From Neodontobutis hainanensis (lineage: Eukaryota > Chordata > Actinopteri > Gobiiformes > Odontobutidae): a stretch of 64,000 bases of DNA. Of this stretch, positions 22,501 to 35,392 are shown piece by piece. Numbering within the stretch: the stretch's first letter is position 1; the number at the start of each line of letters is the position of its first letter. The stretch covers positions 9,295,001 through 9,359,000 of the forward strand of contig JALDNG010000022.1 in assembly GCA_024349245.1 (NCBI GenBank). Reading direction: 5' to 3'. Under the pieces are notes generated by a model. It had not been told where the DNA came from. It worked only from the letters and a program-made list of their open reading frames with translations, and ran no database searches. Position numbers and translations under genes: made by a program.

Positions 22501-25500
22501 GTCTTATTGAGCTGGACTATGTATACTAAAATAGAGCAGGCTGGGTATTACATGGTGACACTGCTTGGGAGCTGACACCCTATCGCTGGTCTGAATGCGG
22601 GAGCTGCGTGGAGGCTATGGAACAAAGTTAAAACAGCAGTTTGAGGTGTCTTTAGACAAATCAGTCTGGGCCAATGAGTTCATCAGAGGTTTAGCTCTTG
22701 TTTGTGTTAAACAGTATGTTTAGGCACAGGTTTGGGATTTGTACCTGGTAAATGTGGAATGTGTGCGGTCTCCATCCTCAGGGTTAGTGCAGGCCATGTC
22801 AGAAATGATCCAAGCCGGAGCTGAGGAAGCTTAGAGAGGACCCTCGTACTGAACCTCTCCACAGAGTCCACGCTTGGCTGGCCTCTACTTCCCATTTGTC
22901 ATCCTGGGCCAGTAAGACCCCAGGAGAGATTAGGGCAAAGCAGAGAGACTGGAGGAGTAGCAGGAATAAGAGGATCAGTTAAGCTATAAACACAGACAAG
23001 TTTGTGTCTCTCACCCACTCTGCTGGCGTGACAGTTTGTAATGGCTGTCAAAAGTTGGCTGTGTGCTGTACATCTTCTTTTACAAGACACTGCAGTGCGT
23101 GGTTGTACTGGTTCTGGCATATGTCTTGTGACTAGAAGTACAACAGGTATAAGAACATGTCTAAGTTTGATTAGCTCCAGTGTGTGTTTTTAAAAGTAGC
23201 TGGCATATTAAACAGAGGAGTTAACTGTATTGACCCACAATGACCCAGGGTAATGGACCATGATCCAAAACAGCGCTGAAAATTCAAAGCTTTGGTTTTA
23301 ATTAGAAATCTGTCCCACAAAGCCCATTAGTCAAAGCCTGAGTTCTTCTTCATTTCCATATTTTTGAATATCCTACTTAATTATGCAAAGAGAATAGTGG
23401 GGTAGATGAGAAGTTTTAAGAAAGCCTCATAAAGTCCTTATTAAGAGCAGAGGGGATTAATGACAGTTAATATGAGGGCAATCAAACATTTAATGCAAAG
23501 GCCCTCCTGCAGGCAAACAGTATTTAAATGAGTCAATTAGACATTCATTATCTACAGGCATATAAGTAGAGTCAGATCTGCATAAATATTTGTGCATCAC
23601 CCCTCTCTAAAAAGGACTTAATGAAATATAAAAAAGTTAACAACTTAGACATGGAAAATGTACAAATATTGATTGCTAGAGGGCTGGTTACGTGGTGTTG
23701 TCAAATCTGGTGAGAATGCTCAATATTCATTGGAGATTGTCTCATAAATCAAAATTATTGAGTTAGCATGATCTCTTCTCTCAATTAACCATGTAGCATT
23801 GTTGAAGTGGATTGAGCAAGTGGAGAACGGAGAATTGTCTGTTCTTGAATATCACTCGTGTTACTATAACTTCCTGTAAATTATCATTATTGTAACAAAC
23901 CACCCAAAATAAGTGGCAAAAATACACATGTTCTGCAGAGGATGACTTGAATAATGTACCAAACTATGCAGATATATCATTGTCAGGACCTCCTCCTGCA
24001 AGCCTTCCTTCTCTCTCTCCGTGTCTGAGCCTCCACTTTTGTCAGTTGCCCCAGCACACAATTACTGTGTGTGATTGCTATCAGGCGGGACGGTCGGGGA
24101 GGCTCCCAAATTAGGGCCTAAATAGGATTTCCTACAAGGCGAAGGGCACAGGCCTGGACATGGTAATGAAAGCCTATACATCACAATCAGGCCGACAATC
24201 CTATTCATACTGCAACACATTACTCTCACTCCTCATAATTATAGAGGGGTGACAGACGGGCCTGTGAGGCATGGCGGAGGAGGTGCGAGTGCTGGGGAGG
24301 AGGGGGCGTTAGCGGGACGGAGGCTGAGCAGTGTGACAGTTAGTTTCGAGTGGCTTCTTCTTTCTCTCCACTTCTGTGATCTCTTGATGCCAGGAGTGAC
24401 AAGATTAGACCAACACTGTACTGGTTTCAATTCTACATCGAGCAGCAAACTCTGGTGCCACCTACACTGCCCTCCGTAACATAATAACTTTTATTAAACT
24501 AAGACAACTGACTTTTCAATCAAGACTGACATTGGACTTCATTCATTACTTTCTTTCTTTGTTTCTATTCCTTCTTTACCTGAATATAGTTTTTTTCCCA
24601 TTTCACTGTAGTTACTGGTGCTTTAACTTTGTAGGACAGTATCAATGTGATTTGGGTTGTGTTTGTCCCACTGGTAAAATTCTTCCAAAAGGACAGTGAT
24701 CACATCTTCTACGAGCCTGACTGACACAAGCACAAACACGCAATTCACACAGAGGGACGTGATGAGATGTGAGGGGGACAGCGTTGCAATCAATACCATG
24801 AGCAGGAATCAGCGATGGGGAGAATAAGACAATGGCCTATCAGATTGAGGTTGACTTCTCCTTGTATGTGTCGCCGGCCTGTGACAATAGATTGGCTGAG
24901 AAATCCAATGGCACTCACCAACAACGGAGAGAGGAAAAAAAGAGACAGATGAAAAGAAAGATTGCTAATGCTCTCCAAGCAGGCATTTTAATCTGTGACA
25001 GAGGAAAAGGAAGGGGGGTGGGGGGTGAAAGCCATTATCACAGAGGTACCCCCTTATCCTCACTCCCCCTTTCTTTTCAGATAAGACAACCTTATCAGAC
25101 TGCTTGGAGGCAGATGTGTATGTGCGCTTGCATCCACGTTTGCATGTGTTTGTATTGCAAAATGAGATATTCCAAATGTGATTCATTGGAGCTGAGAAAG
25201 CCCTATACTGTCAATGTAAATCACCTTAAGAACTCGGTCAAACGGTAAGGATCACAAAATGGATTCAAATCACAATAACTCACTTCAGCGGGCAAAAAAT
25301 AATAAAATAAAAAACAGGCAGGAAATCCAAGCATTATGAGGTGCATTGTGATGTGTGTGTACAACTATAGCTGATTGAAGGAGTATCTTTCCTGCAGCTG
25401 TATAGACACCACTCATCTGCTCAGCCAATCACAAAGAGAGACAAGGCAGTGGATTCCTCAAAAGTTATGTTTGTCAGCTGTAGCAGGTGCAAGAGGTCAA

Positions 25501-27224
25501 GAAGAGGACACAGATGTCCAGACAGTTGGTGACAGCTTCAATGTAATGGACTGGTAAAGGTTTCTGGTAAACTGAATCTGGTCAAGCAATCTGTGGATAA
25601 AGGTTCAATAGGTATCTAAGTCTATCTATAGAGTATGTTTCTTTACACTCATTGAGTCCTATAGTGCATCTATGCATACATGTGCACCTAACATTCATGT
25701 CAGACTGTGGCCTCTCTTTTCAAAATGGTGTCCCTTCTGTGATCGGAACAATCCATCAGGACATGCCCCTCATTAATCACCACATGCACACTCACAAACC
25801 TTGGGAATGGGGCAGAAAGAGATGAACAGTGGGGTTACTTTAGGGGAGCAGCACACCTGCCCCACAGAAAAGAGCAGAAAGGGGAGTTGGTCTTTGATTG
25901 AAGCTTTGACCCCAAATGACAAAACCTGGTCTAGATAAACAAAGGGCTCCTGAGGACATCCAAAATATTGTCAATTATGTCATATACCTCAGATTCAGAT
26001 AATAGTGTCTAAATTACTGTATGTACAGACAGTGACTTGTGTATTTAAAACAATTTTGTAAAGGGTTTTCTGTTACATGGTGGCGGTTTGCTTAAGTGGT
26101 TAGTATGGTTTTGTCAGTTCTCTGCATACAAAGTTTTGAGGGGGCTATTACAGGCATTTGAGTGGGCCCCCAGGAGTTAGCTATTATAACCTCAGAAACA
26201 TTGCTGCTTCTCATCTCAGGTCTCTTTAATGGCCTTTTACTATGGATCATTGGATCGGGGCTGGGCAGCCTTCCACAGAACCAGCACACTGGTTAATTCA
26301 CTATTGATCCTGTCCCATAGACCAATTGCCACTTGTGTTTGGTTTGGGACTACAGTTTCAGTCATGCTCTGTCTCTCCCTTAGGGCCCTGGAAGGAGCCC
26401 TTGCTACTCTGTTATCAGGCAGAGCACACACACCAGAAGTCTCTGGGACAGAGAGGCAAAAGACAGAGGTCATTATGAGGAGTTCCACTTTGACAGTTTG
26501 AGAGAAGAAGTGTTGAAGTCTGTTATGTAGCACAGGTGGTATGACTAAACTATGATTATTTGTGTTAAAATTATGCCTTGGAAGCATTGATTGTTTATAT
26601 AGTGGATATAATCCATTGGTCCCCTATTTACTGATATTGTCGTTAAGATTCAGCAATAAAATGGCCGTTACATCCAGGCTTTTTGGCTTTTACTCCATAA
26701 TAAAACAATAGTTTTTAGATAGCATAATTGGACGTAATAATCAAAAATTCACAACCCCCAGAGTTGTCACGTAGTAAAAACTTAGCTCTAGAGACAGGAG
26801 CCATCTTTTGTACCAGTCTGTAAACAGAATTTTTACACCTGTAAAGTCCCATTGGGTTTCTCCTTATATTTCTGCTTTTGAAGCCTGCCCTCTAGTGGAC
26901 GACGGTATATCACTGTATTTCGCTGTATTTTGGCGTATGGCGCGCACCCTTACGCAACAACCGTTTAGGAGGTTCCATGGGAGACTCTTGATTGGAAGAT
27001 GAGAGGACATTTAGAGCTGTCCATGGTTCTGAAAAGTATCTTTGTTCCAGTTATTCCAAAAGGTTTAAGGTCTGCCTCCTTTTTAGAATTGTTTTACTAA
27101 ACTAGTTGACCGAAATCACTAAATTATTTAGAGAATGTATGTCTGTTTATTTTTGCCCTTCCCAAAACACTAGATGCTACCCACCTTCGTTTCTTCCAAT
27201 ATCTTAGCTCTCTCCTCTACACTA

Positions 27225-27724
27225 GGCAAGGCAAGGCAAGTTTACATATAAAATACGTACAACAGCAATTCAAAGTGCTTTACAAAAAGAAGAGAGAATA
27301 AAATAAAGTTCTATCCATCCATTCATTTTCTACCGCTTATCCGGGACTGGGTTGCGGGGGCAGCAGTCTCAGCAGAGACGCCCAGACTTCCCTATCTCTA
27401 ATAATTTATCAATTAAAACAAAACTAAAAGCGAAGAGTGCGATAAAATACTTTCAGTTGTCATATGCACAGTTAAACCGAACTGTTTTCAGCCTGGACTT
27501 GAATATTGTCAGAGTAGAGGCCTGTCTCACCTCTGGAAGAATGTTCCAGATTTTAGCTGCATAAAACAGATATGCTTCCTCACTGTTTAGTCCTGACCCT
27601 TGGAACCAGCAGGAGACCTGTCCCTGAGGTCCTCAGTCCCAAATTGTTTATATGGGACTAACATGTCAGAGATGTACTTTGGCACTGAGCCATGGACAGC
27701 CTTATACGCTTTAAACTCTATCCT
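27225..27724 (+). mobile_element. teleost GGCAAGGCAAG-type interspersed repeat
   Basis: It begins with GGCAAGGCAAGGCAAG, then ATTCAAAGTGCTTTACA. It continues through GTCATATGCACAG, CAGAGTAGAGGCCTGTCTC and GGAACCAGCAGGAGACCTGT to GGCACTGAGCCATGGACAG. That order matches a very common fish-genome dispersed repeat that I recognise by sequence but cannot place in a named family with certainty. It is interrupted by a second repeat at 27312-27398. Confidence 0.65.
27312..27398 (+). repeat. second repeat nested inside the 27.2-kb element
   Basis: ATCCATCCATTCATTTTC, TACCGCTTATCCGGG and GTTGCGGGGGCAGCAG, then GCCCAGACTTCCC, form the core of another abundant fish repeat. It splits the larger element after its AAATAAAGTT stretch. 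Boundaries are approximate; no clear target-site duplication was seen. Confidence 0.55.
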
Positions 27725-29472
27725 CTATAACCCTAGTCCTTCTTTTCTCTTCCCTCAATAACAACATTCCCTGGACTAATTGCAATTCTGTCAGCAGGTA
27801 AATGCTTTGTGTCCAGAGGCTGACAGTCATGCTCGCCCGCCCCCAGGTTTTCTCTGACAGTCATTGTGGGCCCAGACAGGACAGCCTCAGCAGCACTGGC
27901 AGTCAGTTAGCTGGCAGTGTATATGGATGTGCCTCTCAGCTGAATAGTGAAACTCCAACTGTCTACTAGTTTGACACTCCCATTACCTCACCACAGAAAA
28001 AGGTAGACATCCAGAGAACAGCTGGATAATTCACTGTCTGACTGACAATACTCTCTAGCTTTCAAAGACTGCTTCTCACCTTGTCTCTGAGCCTTTGACA
28101 AAAGCATCTTGATACTGTCAGGTCAGGAACATCGCACTGGGACAAGTCAGCACCTTTGACTCCTCATTTACAATATGAAAGCCAACATAAATGGAGCTTT
28201 ACGGGAAATGGGGATTAACTGATGAATGACTGATTAGACAGTAGCAGCATTTTTAATCAATAACTTAAAGCTGATCTATAAATGTAAAAAGTATTTAAAT
28301 AATGTATGAAAACTTATACTGTAGAAATATGTTGTGTATAGTTAGACTAAGTATTATGGTTTGATGACCAGGCTCAGCTAATTAAAACAGGCTGTTGACA
28401 GTTGTCAGTGTGACCCTTAGCGCTGCACTCCCCCAGAGGCCCAGTTAGCATGCTAATGCTAATCCCCAGTGACGGGGGACAGGGCATGGCTGTCCCCTGC
28501 AGGCCCTGTTGTTATGACCACAGGATGTGTCAGGACAGGCACAGTGATGTGCTAACATCGAGACGTCTCCATGTGCATGTCACACATCTGTAATTATAAA
28601 AGGAGGCAAGCGCAGTGAAGGCTACAGGGGACATTTGTTATGGGACCGTCTCTTGTCTGATTTAAATAAAGCTCAGAAAAGAGCAATCTATGCCTCAACC
28701 AGGCTTATAAAAGAGCAACAGGTTTAGCAGGGTTTAATGTGATGATTTGCTTCAAGCGCCCTTTGCATGTTTAAGACAAGATGTGTAGGGAATCACAAAG
28801 AGAAGAGGCTACTTAAAACCACAGACTACTTTCTATTTTAGCTGAATTTACAGGGGGTGCTGCACCTGTCAGCCTATCTTTCTCATCCTCTCGCAGAGTC
28901 CCTCTCCAAGGGAAGGTCAAGGACACATGCATATTCATGGACAAACCTGGCACGGGATCGATGGCTTTTAATTGTTTTCTCTTGGTTGTTGGCGGGACTT
29001 GCCAGTGTCTATTGATCTGTTTGAGCAGAGGCCACTCACAGAGCACGACTGAGAGACCTTTACCTGACTGAACACTGATAGACTGTGTGGTTGTGTGTGC
29101 GCGGTCGCCGTGGACTCTGGTGATTAGGATTTTGACACACGCAAAACCAAAGGCTCTTAGGCCTCATGGGGTTTAAAGCCAGATAGAGGTGACAGACCGT
29201 AGCATTTGCAGAAAAGACATAAGACTCTTACTACAACCTTTAGTGGTGGTTTTAAGCAATACAAATGTATATGAACACATAAATGAATGCAGGTTTCTTT
29301 TGTGTAATAATTAAAATCTCACAACTGCCAAACTGTAAAGACTAGGAGATCATCATTTAGATACGACTATGGCCCAATACCAATTCTACACCTTGTTTTG
29401 TGCGTTGACGAGACCAAGTGGTGTTCCAATTCTTATTTGGATCTAGGAGAAGGGGAAAGGGGTCTGTACACA

Positions 29473-29515
29473 CATTTTATTGTCCCAAAGGAAAATTTGT
29501 CTTGGGCAAAGTACT
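29473..29515 (+). repeat. LINE-tail-like repeat fragment
   Basis: ATTTTATTGTCCCAAAGG followed by AAATTTGTCTTGGGCAAA resembles the conserved 3' end shared by several teleost LINEs and their SINE partners. Only about 40 bp is convincing. Confidence 0.4.
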
Positions 29516-30224
29516 GAGCAAATGCAGAACAGTAAATGAAAGACAACATACATACATATATTATGGACATACTTATATGTACAGCCACACACATTCATAC
29601 AGTAACCCACACATACACACAGTGGACCACACGGTGGGGTTACGTATTTTCCCATAATGCTGTATGTTCACCAGCACCGCTTCTGGGAGAGAGTTGTAAA
29701 TTGTAAGTTAAAAATATTAGCAATAAACTATTTATACGTTGTATATGATATATGATGACAGATGTATTATTAGACCTTAATGGAATGTATTAAAATATAC
29801 ATTATAAACTATATGAGATTATACAGTATATAGTATTATAAAAACTTTTATTCTATTATCCCTTTAATAACCCCATGGGGAAATTACTTGTCGGCAGCCA
29901 CACCATGGGGTGCTCAGAACGTTTTTTTATTTTATTTTTAAAGTTTACAAGGTACTGCAATTATTTATACAGATGATGTACAGAATTGTTTGTAATATAT
30001 TCCCCTCATTTCCTTCCCCGTAATTGGTCAGCAACACAAAAAAGTAAAAAAATTAAAATGAAAGAAATTAAGAAATTTCAAAAATAAAAACACATAGCAA
30101 ATCAATATTATACATGATGTACAGAAAAATAAAAATAATGTTTTTGATGTTGGTGGGCGAAACCATAGTATTTTTATGATATATTTATAGACCATATATT
30201 ATTATCTTATTATACATCTGTGCC

Positions 30225-30350
30225 ACTACAGGTGTGGTGTCCCAATTCCTAAGGGCATATAATCATAATTTGTCCTTGGCCCTACTCCTTCTTCTGGAGG
30301 GGCAAGGAGTAGGGCTAAGGGCAAAGGGTAGGGTTAAGTTAGACAATTGA
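30225..30350. repeat. possible MITE fragment with internal inverted repeat
   Basis: GGCCCTACTCCTT and AAGGAGTAGGGCT form an inverted repeat around a short GC-rich loop, preceded by GGTGTGGTGTCCCAATTCCT. A related direct-orientation string (GTGGTGTTCCAATTCTTAT) lies near 29,420. This suggests remnants of one or two non-autonomous DNA elements. No full terminal inverted repeat pair was resolved. Confidence 0.35.
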
Positions 30351-32188
30351 CATTGGGTAAGTCTAAGATGATTAGATTTTTAAAAAAGTGCATAATGTAT
30401 AACTTGTCATTAATTTAGTTTTGCTTTTTGTATTACATTTACAGCCTACATATTCATAATAGTTGTGTGTTGTCAAAACAGCAGAGGGTGTGTTCACCTG
30501 CTCGAATCCCAGTGAACCACATCTACCCCCTGAAAAGATTATCCCCTTCAAAGCTCTCTCTGCCCTCTTTCATTTATTCTTTTGTAGCTGGTTGAATTTG
30601 TCAATTTGAACAAGCAAAGTTGTGAGATTGGGGTGGAAATGTGTGGAGTAAAAAGAGGGGGGCACAGACTGATTTGAGGAGGAGGCAACGGAGTCAGATA
30701 AAAAAAGATTGTGACAGTCATCCATTTGACCCAGGCTGTTGAGTGAGCGCAGTCTGCCTTGTCAAATCTCTGTGCTAACAGTGAATAGCCATATCTGTGC
30801 AGAGCATAGAGGGGTGTCATGCACTATGGTTTCATGGTTCAGGATAAGGCTGGATAAAGCCATTGGCTGGATGACACGGACAGAACCACTTTTTCTCCCT
30901 TACTCCCTGTCTCCCTTCCTCTCACCGAGCTGAACTCAGAATGAGATATGGGACCTCTAGTTTTAATCAAATCTGCCTATTTGTGTGGAAAGTGACTATC
31001 AATGAAAACCATTGCTAAGTTTTACTTGCTCAGTTGCTCTAGTTGACAAAGAGGAAACACTTTCTTGCTCGCAGATTAAACTGTGTAGCCTCTGATTATA
31101 GAACAATGAGAAGCCTCTCAGATGTAGCCTAACTCGCCTTTGCCATTGTCTTCCTCCACCTCTCTCCAACACATTGTAATATCCTTGTATCCACACGCGC
31201 AGGACCTATTACTGGCTCATTAGCCTGGATCATAGAAGAATTAGACTCTAGCTGCTGACAGTAGTGCAGGGAATAGACCATTTTTGCTCAGGAGTCAGGG
31301 GTTAAGTTACCAATCAAAATGGCCAGGCAGATGTATTCAGACACTTTAATATTGGCCATTGTGGAAGCTAAAAAATTTTAATCTCTCACTGGCACAGTTG
31401 CCCCCCAAGGCAACTCAAATAACAGTCATCAGGAGGGGGTTGGTGTTAAAAGAATTGATGTACCCCATAGCATTTGGATAATTGTGTTGGAATTGCTGCC
31501 ACCTTGAATACGTTTCAGACTGAGCTTTCCTTTCTTTATTTCAGCCTTTTTGTCGGACTACAGACTTTCTCCTCACGTGCTGGCTTTAGTCTCTTTCCAG
31601 TCCCACTTCACTGCCAGTTGCCTTTAAATCCCTCACACTGAGCAGCTTCAGATGGAAATCACAGTCCACACTAGAAACCAATATATCCACTGTGTTAGCA
31701 CTGTCAGTCCACTGGTCCGTGGACAAAGTGGACCAGGTGATTCTGCTATTTCACAGTTAATATAATGTGAACCACAAGAGGGGGCCAATGATGAGGACTG
31801 GGCAACAAGAGTAACGTCCAGTAAGTGCAGACATCCAAGTTCACAGCACATTTTGATGTTTTCACCATTACCCACAGATTATTTGATCTCACCTGTCAGA
31901 TTGCTCCTCTGTGTCTCCCTTCGGTCCTTTCACTTGTGGTATGGCCCCTCATCGTCCACTCCCTCCCCCCTCAGTGGTCCTGTCCTCTCGCAGGGTTCAG
32001 ACTAATGACTAGTGACAGTCCACTGAAGGGAGCGAGCTGTTTGCAGTCAGCAGTGCGTTTGTTGGTAATTATTTTCCAGAGTGTCACATTAGTGTCAGCC
32101 TCATGGCACTAGGAGAGGGAGAGGGGGATAGAGGCGAGGGGGCACAGTGTGATGTTTGGTGTTGGGCAGTTTTGCGGTATTTTTGATG

Positions 32189-32192
<4 letters not shown>

Positions 32193-32251
<59 letters not shown>

Positions 32252-32310
32252 GCGTGCGTGCGTGCGTGCGTGTGTGTGTGTGTGTGTGTGTGCGTGTGTG
32301 TGCGTGTGTG
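32193..32310 (+). repeat. (TG)n microsatellite with CG interruptions
   Basis: About 118 bp of almost perfect TG dinucleotides is interrupted by TGCG repeats in the middle. Alternating purine-pyrimidine DNA of this kind can adopt Z-form. Confidence 0.97.
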
Positions 32311-34029
32311 TTTAGATCTAGGTAAGGATCTCTCCTTGCCTAGACCCATACATGTAGCCAGTCACTTCTTTATATTTTCACTTTTTATTTACATGCAACA
32401 AAACCTTCATAATGCAAGTGAAGCTTTTATCCAAACATTCACTCCCTTTAATAGGCCATAATCATAAAGGTATATAAAAATACATATACATAGTAGAATA
32501 GCTAATGATAAGTCTTATTTGTTTTAGGGCATTTTTGTGCAGGATGGTCAAATGCAAAAAAACTAAAACAATAATAATAAGACTAGTAAAGGACTATTTT
32601 GATGTACTTAAAAATTATGCATTAATAATGTAATTAAAATCATTATCACTTTAATTTATAGTTAATTATATTTTCTATTTCTACTCTAATTTGATAGCAA
32701 TGTTGGCACCAAAACTATTATAACACAAAAAAAAACAAATGTGCAGGGGGCCAGAATGTGCAGTTTATCTAACATCATGGTTGTCTTTAAAGTAAAACGC
32801 CTAATGGCCATTGACTCTGACTATCGCTCACATAGACCTACAACCTCTCCAGATGTCTGGCTGATTTAGGAACCAGCTTAGGAAGTTCTAAAGTGATAGG
32901 AAACCGACTAACACCCCATTGTTGTGGTCTTTTCATATGGGTATGTCTTCAATCTGCATATTTTGGTGAATTGAACAAGAGCAAGGTACGGCCAAAGTTG
33001 AATGGATGCAAACAGTATGCCCTCAGTGTGGGTGTGCTGTGAATGTGAATAAAACAGCCTGTGTGTGTTGGGGGCAGTCATAGGCCCCTCTGGGAGGAAG
33101 TGATCAATGATTGAGACCATAATGCACCTCTCTGTATTCCTCCTCACATTTACGCTCACTGGCTGCTTTGGGGAGCTGTCACACACATACTCCCACTTTT
33201 AGTCGCGAGCACACATTGTCACATGTTCGACAGCTCATCTCTCACACGTTCCCTTCCACTCCATCTTGTAGCTGTCTGGTCGATGGCCTCTCTCTCTGTC
33301 TCACTTCCACGGCTTGGTCTTTGGCAGACTGCTGTGCTCTGGCGCTGTCTCTCCCTATGTTAATATAGTAGCTAACCTCTCTCTCCATAGCACTGCTAGC
33401 AGTCAGTCTCTATGTTGATATACTGAGGAGAGTGTAGCAGTCCGCCGCACAGCTACTACCCAACTGACTCCAGAGAACGAAGCTCTCTTCTTCTTAACCA
33501 TGGCTGCTACAAGTAACCGCCTTGTAAAAGCTCCAAATATTTAGATCGCATCTACTGGCATCTTTTCAGGCAAACTAGTAACTTCAATAAAATACTTTTT
33601 TTGCATTCTTAAGCTTTTGATTAGTCAAACCTTGAGGCAATCTGCAGTAATTGGATAGTGTGGATCTCACAGCAAGTAGCAATTATCACTAATTGGTTTG
33701 TAGAAATTATTACAACACTAACCTTGTTTACTCCACGCTCTGAAGACAAGAATTGTGAATGAGTAAAAAATTGACAGGACAATTTACTAGGCAACACTCC
33801 AATTACACTTGAAAGTTAAAAGACTCCACTGCTGACCTCTGGCATCGTAATAAAACAAGTGAAGAACAAAACTCTCACCAAGTTGCAATGATTTAATTTG
33901 TCTCTGAAACAACTGCATTACTTTTTCACAACCTTTGTCAAAATGTCCTACACATATCAGGTAAATGGGCAAAAAGAACACAAAGTAGTGGAACTGTCAA
34001 AATCTGCATTCATTACAATGTTTTGCACT

Positions 34030-34030
34030 T

Positions 34031-34105
<75 letters not shown>

Positions 34106-34226
34106 ATGTGTGTGTGTGTATGTGTATATGTGTATGTGTGTATGTATGTGTGTGTGTGTATGTGTGTGCGTGTGTGTGTGTGTGTGTGTGTGCATGTATA
34201 TGTGTGTGTGTGTGTGTGTGTGTGCA

Positions 34227-34268
<42 letters not shown>

Positions 34269-34350
34269 TGTGTATGTGTATATGTGTATGTGTGTATGTA
34301 TGTGTGTATGTATGTGTGCGTGTGCATGTGTATGCGTGTGTGTGTGTGCA

Positions 34351-34410
<60 letters not shown>
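34030..34410 (+). repeat. 381-bp compound (TG)n/(TATG)n array
   Basis: It consists of TG repeats with TATG, CATG and CG variants. There is internal higher-order structure. A TATGTGTATATGTG-containing segment starting at 34119 recurs at 34273 (154-bp offset), and TGCATGTATATG recurs at 34191 and 34223 (32-bp offset). Translated open frames in this array are spurious Cys-Val or Thr-His repeats. Confidence 0.97.
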
Positions 34411-34412
<2 letters not shown>

Positions 34413-35359
34413 TGTGGCAGTCATGAAGACAGCCAACTGACTCACCTCCTGCCAGAAAATGAAGACATACAATTAACATCGCATCCCATCATCCTCAGCT
34501 GAGCGGGCAGGCCTGTAATTGGCTAGCTGACCAGCCTGCGTGGCTTCGGGTGGCAATTTATTCTGGGAGCCATGCAGTTTACCCAGGGCGCCTAACGGCC
34601 CCTGTGCCATAACCTGGCTGAGGCAGCGGGGACATCATTAACACTTCACTGGCCCTGCAGGACACATACACATCATTCTCAATGCAACCACCCACAGTCA
34701 CTAGCACATGGGGCAAATTGGATGAACAGGCTGAAAATAATAATCAGGATGTCAATAGAGCCACTTAAGCGAGTCCACTTACTGATCAGACGGTATTTGT
34801 GCCTTTTTTAAACACACAAAAAATAAGCTTGTAATAAAAAGGGCTAGGTGATTTCTAATCCTGACCTGAGAGTGTGGCATGCATCAAGATTGTCTCACCG
34901 CAAAACAATGTTTAATGGAGAGGCTCTTACTTTAGTAATGACCTTGCCTCATCAGAAGTAGACATGTGCTCGTCCCAGGAAGAGACTATAACAGAGTCAG
35001 TCTGGACTCTTTATGTGCCCATTTAAATTGTGCATCTGCTGTCTGGACCTCCATCAACTCTCTGTCTTCAAGTGACAGAAAAAGGTGGGCAGTCCCACCA
35101 GAGAGTGGCTTGAGAGTGGCCTGAGAGAACTATGACTTGAAGAAGCTTAAATGGCAGTCAGTGCTAGTTATTATTAATAACGTTGAAAACAGAATCATAT
35201 TACATATTTTATATAATATTTGATATAAAATGTTGAGACTGTTCCCTTACTGTAAACGGTTAGATGTGTCCTGATAAACCTTCTCACTCGTGTCTGTTCC
35301 ATTGCTGTGATATTCCCAATTCACACATTTGCTCCATCAAGACTGTTTGGCTCTCTGAT

Positions 35360-35392
35360 TACACACACTTACACACACTTACACACACTTAC
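35360..35392 (+). repeat. 10-bp minisatellite
   Basis: Slightly over three perfect tandem copies of ACACACACTT. Confidence 0.9.

Noticed and set aside
33898..34502. Several long open frames of Cys-Val or Thr-His repeats on both strands
   Set aside because: They are translations of the (TG)n/(CA)n microsatellite and have no coding signature.
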